12,053 bases of DNA from Granulosicoccaceae bacterium (GTDB lineage Bacteria; Pseudomonadota; Gammaproteobacteria; Granulosicoccales; Granulosicoccaceae): contig JALZUX010000556.1 of assembly GCA_023301405.1 (NCBI GenBank), positions 1 through 12,053 of the forward strand, in the 5' to 3' direction. The translations under genes were made by a program, and so were the position numbers. The stretch's first letter is position 1; each line of letters begins with the position of its first letter. Of this stretch, positions 1 to 7,384 are shown piece by piece. The notes below the pieces were generated by a model, which was not told where the DNA came from, did no database searches, and saw only the letters and a list, made by a program, of their open reading frames with translations.

Positions 1-3000
1 CCCTCACGAAACTTATCAACTTCTGATTCATCTCTTATCACATGAACCACACCACTCACCGATTCAGCGCCGGCGACACGAGTACCGAACACACTATCGG
101 GACGATCAACAGCATTTTGCTTATTGTTAGACATTGGATCAAATTCCTCAATCCCGGACAGCGTTAACCGAGCCGGTGGTTGTATTGTTTCGTATTCTGC
201 AGCCTCTGCTTGACGTATGCGTATCAGCTGACGCGCTACGGCAAGATACTGTACATCGGCAAGCAGTTCGATCTCATGACAATCCAGGTGAAATATACCT
301 CCGTTAAATTCACACCGGTCATCAAGCGCTAGCAACACTTTGCGAATCAGATAGAATTCACGCAGACATTGATGCTTCGCTTCTTCTTTCAAAGCTTGAT
401 ACCGCTTGGCTCGATCTACAGAAATTTGCAGGATGCGATCATTCAATTTGACAGGTTCTGTATGCGCGGTTTGCTTGCCCCCAAGATTTTCAATCTGTTT
501 TTTTACCAACGCTTCGTCTTCACAGTAACGAGGATGTGAAAATTCATAATCGGTTGGTGCTCGGTGACCGAACAAAGCAATGAAGTCTTCCACCAACGAA
601 GGATCAGTTTTTGATCGCGACAATAAATTCATTGCTTCACTAACAACATTCTCAGGCAGAGTGCCCATTACAGTCATCGGGTCAATATCGCTGCTCGCCA
701 GCTTGTTACTCGCTGCGTTCCAGTAAAATTGATTACAAATATTTATCACCTCTGCCTCAACATAGGTATCAGTGACAAACCGTTCAGTATACCCGGCAAA
801 CAAACTCACCAACTTAGCCGTAGGTAATCGCTCAAAATCCACAGCGACCAGTGTATCCATACGGCGTTTGAAATCAGGTAAAAAGTTCTGCTCAAAATCA
901 TCGGCGATGCGTTGAGCATCTCTGGATAATTTAAATGACGCAAGCGCACCAGGCCCAGTTTTCAAACGGTTTCTCTCTTCCTGCTTGTTCACATACAACC
1001 ATCCGAAAAGCTGATTGACATAAAGCGGCGAATTGCTATTCACCTTATACGGGATACCAAGGCGCTCACAAGCAATATGAGTACTTCCATTCAGATCCCA
1101 TAGCTTCTGCATAAACGACATACTAATGGGTGTGGGTCGCGGCAGAAGTTCTGATAGTTCATTCTGTTCAAGCACTGCATCATTATCTGTTGAGTTTGGA
1201 AGGCCACATAGTACTTTGCTCCTTTCTCTCTCGATTAAGCCGCGTAAATTGTTCTGGCGCGTTACAGAGCGAGTAATATCACGGGCTTGCAGTATATAGA
1301 ACTTCCCGGACTTATAAGCCCATTCGATATCTTGTGGTTTCCCAAATTTCTTTTCAATATTAATTGCTGTTTTTAACAAGTCAGTCATATCGAAAGGTGT
1401 ATCTGAACCTGCCAACAGCGAGCGCCGACCAAACTCGTGAGTTGTCGGAGTGACAGAACCGCTGACTAGATCTTCACCCAGACCAGCAATCATCTCGACA
1501 AGAATTTTTCCCGCTGTTGACGGGTGCTCGGTAAACAATACACCGGCGTACTCAGCATCCACCATTTTTTGGACAAGTATGCCGCCACCAGTATCATCTT
1601 TACCTAGAACCTGTTTTCTGGCGTACTCACTTTTTAGACCGGTATCTAGCGATTTACATACAGTGGCTACACTGGCACTTAAATTATCCCTGGTAACATT
1701 AAGGATGGAATCATACACACCGGCAAAACTTGCATCGTCGCCGTCCTCTGCCACGCCCGAGCTACGCACCGCTACATTTTTTGCTTTTATACTTCCCCAC
1801 GCCTTCCACAACGCTTTATCGTCACCGCTACCGGCTTTTGCATTTTGAAGCTCACTGGCAAGCCCGGTGGTCACAACGAATCCATCTGGTACATTGTATC
1901 CAGCCTCCATCAACTCGCCTAGACGCGCTGCCTTTTTACCTGTTTTCAGTGGAAACTGATGGGCTACTTTAAGCGGGATAATACCGCTGTTCTTATTTAT
2001 TTTGGTATTACTACGAGACCAACCCATGTGCCGGTCGATTGCTGCGATCACCAACATCTGAACCAGAGCGGCAGCCAAACTCAGCACTAGGTACACGCCC
2101 AGCGCCACGCTTAAAGGTATCACTAGCACAGATATCGCACCGGTTCCAAGTGCAATTAGGCCAACTTTGATCTTGGTTAAAGGTCGATACATCGCGACAG
2201 CTAAAACAACAATCAACACAGCTATTACCGCAGGCAAAATGCCAAGCTGATCCGGCAAAGATGCAGAACTGACCCACAATAATGGCGCATTCCAATTGTT
2301 TGCCTGCTCGCTAACTATGTTGAACATCAAAAACATCAGAACAAGATTCAACAGCGAAGCAATCAACGATACCACTGGCGTGATTTTATTATCGGCATGT
2401 AGTTGACTGGTTGCCGCGCCCCGCGCGCCTAAGTCGCTAGCAAATCGCTTTTTAATTTTTCGAATCGCCGGATCAAGCCGTTTCAATACCAACCTATCCC
2501 TTTCCATTTTCAGTGATAGTGGAAACAACAAAAACCGTAGTGCTAACACAATCATTGTAAGCACAACAATGACACTTCCAGTATAGCCAACAAGGCTTGT
2601 TATTCTTTCCCCAATTTTTAAGCGCAACAGTCCCAACAATGACGCCTGGTTCGTTGCGTTCCAATCGGCAACATATTGCTTACCGCCCCCAGATGCAGGA
2701 AGGCTAAACTCATGAGGAACCGTATAACGGCCCGCGAACTGATACCCTTGTCTGGAAATTTTTAAACCGAGAATCTGTGAGTAAAAACAAGAGCGACGGT
2801 CATAACAAACTCCAATAATCGGTTTGTCTGGAAGTGCCGCGATCTTTCGTTGCAAGGACTTAGACTCCTCGGCACGAACGGTCAGATTGATAGCACCCGG
2901 TAAATGCGTTGTTTGGTACTCAGCTGGATATCGTACGTCTATAAAAATTGCGTCTTCGTTCTGCACCAAGTCAACGACTTCGGTGGTTTCCAGCAAGACA

Positions 3001-3824
3001 TCGCGGTTTTCAAACTCCGGGATATCCCGCAGAGTCTCGCGGCTCCCGGAAACCACATCCAGAACACGGTCTTCAGCCATCCATTTCTCATAGCCACCGA
3101 CCATAAATTTAGTTTCCAATCCACGCTCGGCCAACGCGCCCGTTAACTCGGAGCTTCGATTGCCTGAGTAGCAAAGCAACACGACATTGTCACGGCCTTT
3201 CAGGAGATCAGGATTTTGGAGAAGATCAGGATAGCGGATATGTAACGCACCTGGAATTCGACCGCTTTCCACTTCCTCGTCTTCTCGAACATCAACCAGG
3301 GTAACGGAAGAACTGGGTTCGAGAATAGAGTTTGATACCATGCCATCATGCAGGATTGAAAGGTCAAGGGTGCTTATGCCACGTTTGCTTTCTATCTGTT
3401 CACTGGCAGACAACGTCTGCAGTGAAACTCCGCCTACTTCTTTATTATTTTCTACCGCCTTCCGATACAAATTGGCACTTAATTGCTGCGACCTGATGTC
3501 TGACTGGCGAGCGTATTGCCAAATATTTAGTGCGGCAGATATTACCAATATAGCAGCAACCCCACCCAGAACGGCCTTACTTCCGGCACTCGAAACTCGT
3601 GAGTTTTTTCTGACAGGCTTCTTTCGCGAAACAAAAAACCCACCAACCAACACGCTGGCCATTCCCAAAACTTGCGCTAGACTGGCGGTAAGATTAATGA
3701 CTAGGTCAGGAGAAGGTATTGCCCAAACATTTGCACTCACTAGTAACAGCATAAGAGCTGCTACTAACTTGATAGCCTTCATCACCAAGCCACTTACTGC
3801 AACGCGGCTCCATAAAATATTCAT
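1..3824 (-). CDS. Tandem rhodanese / YidC-like membrane domain / PEP-synthase-type phosphotransferase fusion (partial, C-terminus beyond the window)
   Basis: One uninterrupted frame of 1274 codons from ATG 3824, running off the left edge. Visible parts in order: hydrophobic segments at about 17-35, 44-66 and 83-104; rhodanese 1 (about 155-250; LVDVRE, Cys218 in CYSGNRSS); rhodanese 2 (about 278-372; FIDVRYPAEY, HLPGAIN, Cys340 in an atypical loop); a YidC/Oxa1-like domain (about 395-600; Arg430 in LRFLLFPL, then a basic loop, LLWVSSASLPDQLGILP, and GVYLVLSLAAALVQ); a PPDK N-terminal ATP-binding domain (about 622-860; AVRSS at 685-689, SFAG, GVLFTEHP at 761-768, GLGEDLVSG, QDIEW, ILQARD); a middle domain beginning ELLPRPTP near 891; and the start of a PEP-utilizer mobile domain near 1247. 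The catalytic His would lie outside the window. The ATG overlaps the kinase stop as TAATG, with GGAAGG seven bases upstream, so coupling is likely. Met15 could start a neater signal peptide (MKAIKLVAALM, ending NVWA) but has no clear ribosome site. Domain calls rest on motif recognition; the substrate is unknown. Confidence 0.9.
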   Translation of the reverse strand, partial: MNILWSRVAVSGLVMKAIKLVAALMLLLVSANVWAIPSPDLVINLTASLAQVLGMASVLVGGFFVSRKKPVRKNSRVSSAGSKAVLGGVAAILVISAALNIWQYARQSDIRSQQLSANLYRKAVENNKEVGGVSLQTLSASEQIESKRGISTLDLSILHDGMVSNSILEPSSSVTLVDVREDEEVESGRIPGALHIRYPDLLQNPDLLKGRDNVVLLCYSGNRSSELTGALAERGLETKFMVGGYEKWMAEDRVLDVVSGSRETLRDIPEFENRDVLLETTEVVDLVQNEDAIFIDVRYPAEYQTTHLPGAINLTVRAEESKSLQRKIAALPDKPIIGVCYDRRSCFYSQILGLKISRQGYQFAGRYTVPHEFSLPASGGGKQYVADWNATNQASLLGLLRLKIGERITSLVGYTGSVIVVLTMIVLALRFLLFPLSLKMERDRLVLKRLDPAIRKIKKRFASDLGARGAATSQLHADNKITPVVSLIASLLNLVLMFLMFNIVSEQANNWNAPLLWVSSASLPDQLGILPAVIAVLIVVLAVAMYRPLTKIKVGLIALGTGAISVLVIPLSVALGVYLVLSLAAALVQMLVIAAIDRHMGWSRSNTKINKNSGIIPLKVAHQFPLKTGKKAARLGELMEAGYNVPDGFVVTTGLASELQNAKAGSGDDKALWKAWGSIKAKNVAVRSSGVAEDGDDASFAGVYDSILNVTRDNLSASVATVCKSLDTGLKSEYARKQVLGKDDTGGGILVQKMVDAEYAGVLFTEHPSTAGKILVEMIAGLGEDLVSGSVTPTTHEFGRRSLLAGSDTPFDMTDLLKTAINIEKKFGKPQDIEWAYKSGKFYILQARDITRSVTRQNNLRGLIERERSKVLCGLPNSTDNDAVLEQNELSELLPRPTPISMSFMQKLWDLNGSTHIACERLGIPYKVNSNSPLYVNQLFGWLYVNKQEERNRLKTGPGALASFKLSRDAQRIADDFEQNFLPDFKRRMDTLVAVDFERLPTAKLVSLFAGYTERFVTDTYVEAEVINICNQFYWNAASNKLASSDIDPMTVMGTLPENVVSEAMNLLSRSKTDPSLVEDFIALFGHRAPTDYEFSHPRYCEDEALVKKQIENLGGKQTAHTEPVKLNDRILQISVDRAKRYQALKEEAKHQCLREFYLIRKVLLALDDRCEFNGGIFHLDCHEIELLADVQYLAVARQLIRIRQAEAAEYETIQPPARLTLSGIEEFDPMSNNKQNAVDRPDSVFGTRVAGAESVSGVVHVIRDESEVDKFRE

Positions 3825-6094
3825 TAGGCCGCCTTCCGATTTGGTGCAACACCATTATCACGGTTTTGGCTTTTTTCAATCCAGTGAAGTAACTTTTCTT
3901 CGAACAAATCCGGCTCAAACGGCTTGGCAAGGTAATCATCCATGCCAGCCGCTAGGCATTTCTCTGCATCCCCGGACATCGCGTTAGCAGTAAGGGCAAT
4001 AATCGGTATAGATGCCACCGCCGAATTAGCATGTTGCCGAATTCGCCCGGTCGCTTCGTAGCCATCCATTTCCGGCATTTGACAATCCATCAGAATGACA
4101 TCGTAGGTACCTTCATCAAGTGCCGTTAAAGCATACTTTCCGTTATCGGCTGTCTCGACCTCAAACCCTAGAGCTTCCAACATACCGGTAGCAACCAGCT
4201 GATTGATTTCGTTATCTTCTACGACTAATATCTTTGCGAAGAGATCACGGTGGGAAGATTCCTCTTTAGCCGGTATCGGAGTAGGCTTGTTCACTTGCCC
4301 AACAATAAGATCAGCTAATGAATTATGTAGCGACTCAAGACGCGCTGGCTTGGTGATATGGAGGCCAACACGCTCATTGTTATTTGACAAAATGCTATGT
4401 GACTTGCTGTGCATATAAACCAGCGTCATCAGCTTAACATTATCATACTTGGGGTTCTCAGCAAGTTTACGTACGAATGTTTCACCATCCATATCCCCTA
4501 ACTGACTATTCACTAACAAAGCATCATAATGATCTTGCGCCTTTTCAAGGCACGCAAATCCGTGTTGCGCTTTAGCAAAGGCGTGCACCTGGCAGCCAAG
4601 CAGCTTTAAAAATATGGAAAGAGATTCACGCGCCATGTCGTTCTGATCGAGCAATAACACTTTAGCTCCGACAAGTCTATTATAAACTTTGGCCGGTACT
4701 GCTTTTGTGCAAGGCGAAAAAGGCAGCTTAAACCAGAAAATACTGCCCTTACCCGGCTCAGATCGAACGCCGATTTCTCCACCAAGACCTTCAACCAGTT
4801 GCTTTGAGATCGACAGTCCTAAACCGGTACCGCCAAACTTTCGGGTTGTTGAACCATCTGCCTGAGAAAAGGATTCAAATATTGAATCAATTGCTTCGTC
4901 AGATATCCCAACGCCACTATCCTGAACTTCAAAAACTATTGCTCTAGTCTGATCTTGAGCCAAGCGGGTACGAACTACAATTTCACCATCTGTTGTGAAC
5001 TTTATCGCGTTCCCCATTAAGTTGGTAAGCACTTGCCGAATTCGCGTTGGATCACTGTTTATCATAACAGGGATAGTAAAATCCATATCAGTGATCAGCT
5101 CAAGGTCTTTACCGTGAGCTTGTGTTGCCAATGCGCCGCATGTGTCTTCGACCAACGACAATATACTAAAATCAATCGATTCAAATTCCATTCGGCCGGC
5201 TTCGATTTTTGAGAAATCGAGTATATCGTTGATAAGACTCAGGAGATTTTTCCCAGAAGATACCGCTGTTTCTACACAGTCCTTCTGGCTGCCGTCGAGT
5301 TGAGTTTTACTAAGGAGATTAAGCATGCCGAGCACACCGTTCATCGGTGTTCTAAGTTCATGACTCATGTTAGCCAGGAATTCAGACTTAGATCGCGAGG
5401 TAAGTTCTAGCTCCCGCTCCCGAGCCACTCTTAGCTCCATGAGACTACCCAACTCGGTTACGGTATCGCCAAGCTCATGCAACTCCTTGGCGATCGCGAC
5501 CTTGACAGGCTCGCCATTGCGCCCAGCCTGAAGCTCTACCAACTTCGTATGAATAGAACCTATCGGTGTGATTACTAACTTCATTATCAGCATCATTACT
5601 AACAGAGCAATGACGGTAAACGCACCGATTGTATACATCCATATTTTTTGCACATGCGCCTCGACAGTAGCGCGCTGCCCGCTAGCGTCCCATATGATGG
5701 CTATTGTGCCAAATGATTCACCCTCAAAAACAACATCTTGACTGAATGGAATTTGTAAACCGGGATCCAATGCATTTTCGCTCTTCCATGCAGCCAGCTC
5801 CTCATTGAATTCATTAACAATCGAAAGGGCGTGAATATCTTTATCAAGCTCAACTGATTGCGCGACTATTGTTTCTAAGATCGGCTGATCTTCACTTAAA
5901 ACCGCGTCAAGCGAAGTAGCAAACAGCATGTTAAAAGTCTTTTGACTAAATTGCTGAAAGCTATCCTCTAGAGTTCGAGTTTGTACATTCCGCATGTACT
6001 CACCGGTAATAAAGGCTACCGTAGCAAAGGTAAGCGTCAAACTGACAATTAATAGCCTTTGCAGTGAATGTTTTTTTGATTGTTTTACTGACAT
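3824..6094 (-). CDS. Membrane hybrid sensor histidine kinase (sensor-HAMP-HisKA-HATPase-pseudoREC-REC)
   Basis: A 756-residue inner-membrane hybrid kinase. TM1 is about 13-32, an extracytoplasmic domain of about 118 residues follows, and TM2 is about 151-174. A HAMP-like linker (about 172-225) leads to HisKA with phospho-acceptor His245 in MSHELRTP. The ATPase domain has N362, DSGVGI (392-397) and GGTGLGLS (421-428). The first receiver (about 477-597) is degenerate: Asn529 sits where the acceptor Asp belongs, and the acidic pair reads D-Q, though Lys582 of TKPA remains. The second receiver (about 619-740) is intact, with E626/D627, Asp670 in MDCQMPEMDG and Lys724. There is no HPt domain, so phosphate must go to a separate HPt such as that of the divergent kinase. 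Start ATG has GGAAAAG about four bases upstream. It lies downstream of a PhnD-like binding protein, its likely sensory partner, and overlaps the next gene by one base. The class resembles BarA/TorS; no precise orthologue is recognised. Confidence 0.95.
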   Translation of the reverse strand: MSVKQSKKHSLQRLLIVSLTLTFATVAFITGEYMRNVQTRTLEDSFQQFSQKTFNMLFATSLDAVLSEDQPILETIVAQSVELDKDIHALSIVNEFNEELAAWKSENALDPGLQIPFSQDVVFEGESFGTIAIIWDASGQRATVEAHVQKIWMYTIGAFTVIALLVMMLIMKLVITPIGSIHTKLVELQAGRNGEPVKVAIAKELHELGDTVTELGSLMELRVARERELELTSRSKSEFLANMSHELRTPMNGVLGMLNLLSKTQLDGSQKDCVETAVSSGKNLLSLINDILDFSKIEAGRMEFESIDFSILSLVEDTCGALATQAHGKDLELITDMDFTIPVMINSDPTRIRQVLTNLMGNAIKFTTDGEIVVRTRLAQDQTRAIVFEVQDSGVGISDEAIDSIFESFSQADGSTTRKFGGTGLGLSISKQLVEGLGGEIGVRSEPGKGSIFWFKLPFSPCTKAVPAKVYNRLVGAKVLLLDQNDMARESLSIFLKLLGCQVHAFAKAQHGFACLEKAQDHYDALLVNSQLGDMDGETFVRKLAENPKYDNVKLMTLVYMHSKSHSILSNNNERVGLHITKPARLESLHNSLADLIVGQVNKPTPIPAKEESSHRDLFAKILVVEDNEINQLVATGMLEALGFEVETADNGKYALTALDEGTYDVILMDCQMPEMDGYEATGRIRQHANSAVASIPIIALTANAMSGDAEKCLAAGMDDYLAKPFEPDLFEEKLLHWIEKSQNRDNGVAPNRKAA

Positions 6095-6118
6095 ATTCTT
6101 TTCCGCAACAGCTAAGGA

Positions 6119-6140
6119 ATTTTTACGTATATTTTTACGT
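6119..6140 (-). promoter_or_regulatory. Tandem 10-bp direct repeat upstream of the hybrid kinase gene
   Basis: ATTTTTACGT occurs perfectly at 6119-6128 and again at 6131-6140 on the plus strand (ACGTAAAAAT twice, as read toward the kinase gene). The period is 12 bases, close to one helical turn. The pair ends 24 bases before the kinase ATG and lies just after the terminator, so it could be a direct-repeat operator for a response regulator or a promoter element. It is AT-rich, so coincidence is possible. No -35/-10 pair could be assigned with confidence. Confidence 0.4.
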
Positions 6141-6148
6141 TATTTCCT

Positions 6149-6190
6149 AAAAAATACCTTAAAGGCGATAACTTCTCGCGATTAAGGTAT
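6149..6190 (-). terminator. Intrinsic terminator after the PhnD-like gene
   Basis: On the minus strand, ATACCTTAA (6190-6182) and TTAAGGTAT (6162-6154) form a perfect 9-bp outer stem. An inner GCGA/TCGC stem follows after a 2x2 mismatch, with a 7-nt loop. The stem runs directly into six T (6154-6149). It starts 24 bases past the stop of the PhnD-like gene and about 55 bases before the kinase start, so it may end or only attenuate transcription into the kinase gene. The outer stem is AT-rich, so termination could be partial. Confidence 0.75.
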
Positions 6191-6214
6191 CAAGGCCATT
6201 ATTTCTTTATTTGG

Positions 6215-7186
6215 TTATTCAGCGTCAGAAATGTCAGCGATCTCTTCTTTTACACTAGCAGGAAGTCCAGTAACAGCTGACTTACCAAACTTCTTTTTAC
6301 TGAAAAATCGCTCATTACCCTCAATTGCTTTGCGTATCACCTCATAGTCAAGATCTTCCCCTTCTAAGAATCCGTCGATCTTAAGGCGTGTCAGAGACTC
6401 TTTGTCTGTGAGTTCCAGTAGGCATTGTCGCAACGCGTCAAAGACCTCGGCATCTAATCCAGACCGTGCTATCCATGGCTTGGTGACATTTGGAAACCGC
6501 GCAAGCTCACGAATTTTCTCGCCTTTTGAAAGTAACTTTCTGAAAGTAGATTCGTTCAACGCGCCTGCGGTAAATTCACCGGAACCCACCTTAGTACCGA
6601 CTATGTCATGTCGGCCAAGGTACTCAAAATGACTCAGATCCTTAGCGCCAACGCCATTTTCAGCAAGGTACTGCTGTGACAAAAAGCGACCAATAGTTGA
6701 TTGCTGATCACCAAAGCCGAAAGTATGACCCCTTAGCTCAGCGACACTTTTCATAGTGTTATCAACATGAGTCGCAATAATACCGTGAAATACTTTACTT
6801 TTATTTATGCTTTCCATTGCCAGAATCTTTAAGTCCGGATTGCTTTTCTTCGCCTCGATATAGGGTGCTGGCCCAAACCTGGAAAAATCTACCTTACCTG
6901 CAGTTAAATGTGCGATTCCTTGCTCGTAATTCTTAGCTAGTTGCATACGAATATTGACAGGCACTCCCAACTTTTCTTCCATTTTGACTTCTAAGTGTTT
7001 CACGATAGGTCGAAACTTACGCACCATCGTAGAAGGCTTGTTACTTGTATAAAGCCCGAGGCTGAGTGTTACTCCATTCTCATCCCTAGTCTCTGCCGAG
7101 GCCAGCGGACTCGCAATAAGACATACCGCCACAGATACGGCACATAAGGGTACTTTCAGCATTCTACTTAGTCTTGCAGCTACCAA
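6215..7186 (-). CDS. PhnD-like periplasmic substrate-binding protein (phosphate/phosphonate family)
   Basis: A 323-residue protein with a Sec signal peptide (hydrophobic core about 12-28, likely cleavage after Ala31 in PLASA). The mature part shows the PhnD/phosphate-phosphonate binding-protein pattern: LGLYTSNKP near 43-51, FGPAPYIEA (104-112), LRGHTFGFGD and QSTIGRFLS (151-170), and a GSGEFTAGALNEST segment. Family members bind small oxyanions in the periplasm for ABC uptake. No permease or ATPase gene is present here, and the next gene is a membrane histidine kinase, so a sensory role is more likely. AioX, an arsenite-sensing PhnD relative working with AioS, is a precedent, but the mature protein here has only one Cys (Cys255), in the C-terminal part, so arsenite sensing is not indicated. 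The start is TTG 7186, chosen because GGAGAG lies five bases upstream; Met9 is the alternative and has no clear ribosome site. The ligand is unknown. Confidence 0.9.
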   Translation of the reverse strand: MVAARLSRMLKVPLCAVSVAVCLIASPLASAETRDENGVTLSLGLYTSNKPSTMVRKFRPIVKHLEVKMEEKLGVPVNIRMQLAKNYEQGIAHLTAGKVDFSRFGPAPYIEAKKSNPDLKILAMESINKSKVFHGIIATHVDNTMKSVAELRGHTFGFGDQQSTIGRFLSQQYLAENGVGAKDLSHFEYLGRHDIVGTKVGSGEFTAGALNESTFRKLLSKGEKIRELARFPNVTKPWIARSGLDAEVFDALRQCLLELTDKESLTRLKIDGFLEGEDLDYEVIRKAIEGNERFFSKKKFGKSAVTGLPASVKEEIADISDAE

Positions 7187-7191
7187 TGTTA

Positions 7192-7217
7192 CTCTCCAAT
7201 CATCAGTCGAAACTGAT
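7192..7217 (-). promoter_or_regulatory. UUCG-loop hairpin beside the ribosome site of the PhnD-like gene
   Basis: In the minus-strand transcript AUCAGU and ACUGAU (7217-7202) pair perfectly around a UUCG tetraloop. The GGAGAG ribosome site (7197-7192) begins four bases after the stem, and the TTG start lies five bases after that. The hairpin could affect ribosome access or mRNA stability. The GGAGAG spacing is the main reason for choosing the TTG start. Confidence 0.45.
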
Positions 7218-7318
7218 TCGTCTTGCGGGTATCGATCCCGATCGTCCAGTTAGTGGCGGCCTTTTGACCAATGTATTAAATCGTTGACACAGCGATTCGC
7301 CCATTTTTTGAGGGAAGT

Positions 7319-7384
7319 ATGGCTTCCATCATATTTCGCTTAACAAGCGTAAAGCATTACTTGAGGCAGTCGACAGCACCTTAG
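7319..7384 (+). other. Possible 21-codon leader ORF upstream of the second kinase gene
   Basis: ATG 7319 opens a 21-codon frame ending in TAG at 7382-7384, preceded by GAGGG four bases upstream. Its ribosome site and start are inside the GGAAG/CTTCC hairpin (7313-7327). It ends 93 bases before the GTG of the kinase. The peptide (MASIIFRLTS, then VKHYLRQSTAP) has no recognised motif. It could be a leader peptide or chance; support is weak. Confidence 0.15.

Noticed and set aside
495..510. A run of seven A (minus strand) in the fusion gene as a programmed slippery site.
   Set aside because: It lies inside a continuous domain and no downstream stimulatory structure or alternative frame was seen.
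1450..3146. Several plus-strand open frames, including 1450-1848, 1730-1972 and 2824-3093.
   Set aside because: They lie wholly over the minus-strand fusion gene, which shows continuous recognisable domains; their translations have no domain pattern.
3782..3824. Start of the fusion gene at Met15 (3782) instead of 3824.
   Set aside because: It would give a neater signal peptide, but the ATG at 3824 has GGAAGG at good spacing and the typical TAATG overlap; kept as an alternative only.
395..3824. The idea that the fusion is several genes joined by misreading.
   Set aside because: Codon positions computed for Cys218, Cys340, Arg430, Arg687, Phe764, Arg848 and Gly1247 are all in one frame from ATG 3824, and no stop codon was met.
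3340..3987. A 215-codon plus-strand frame across the junction of the kinase and fusion genes.
   Set aside because: It is antisense to two well-supported genes and its translation shows no recognisable family features.
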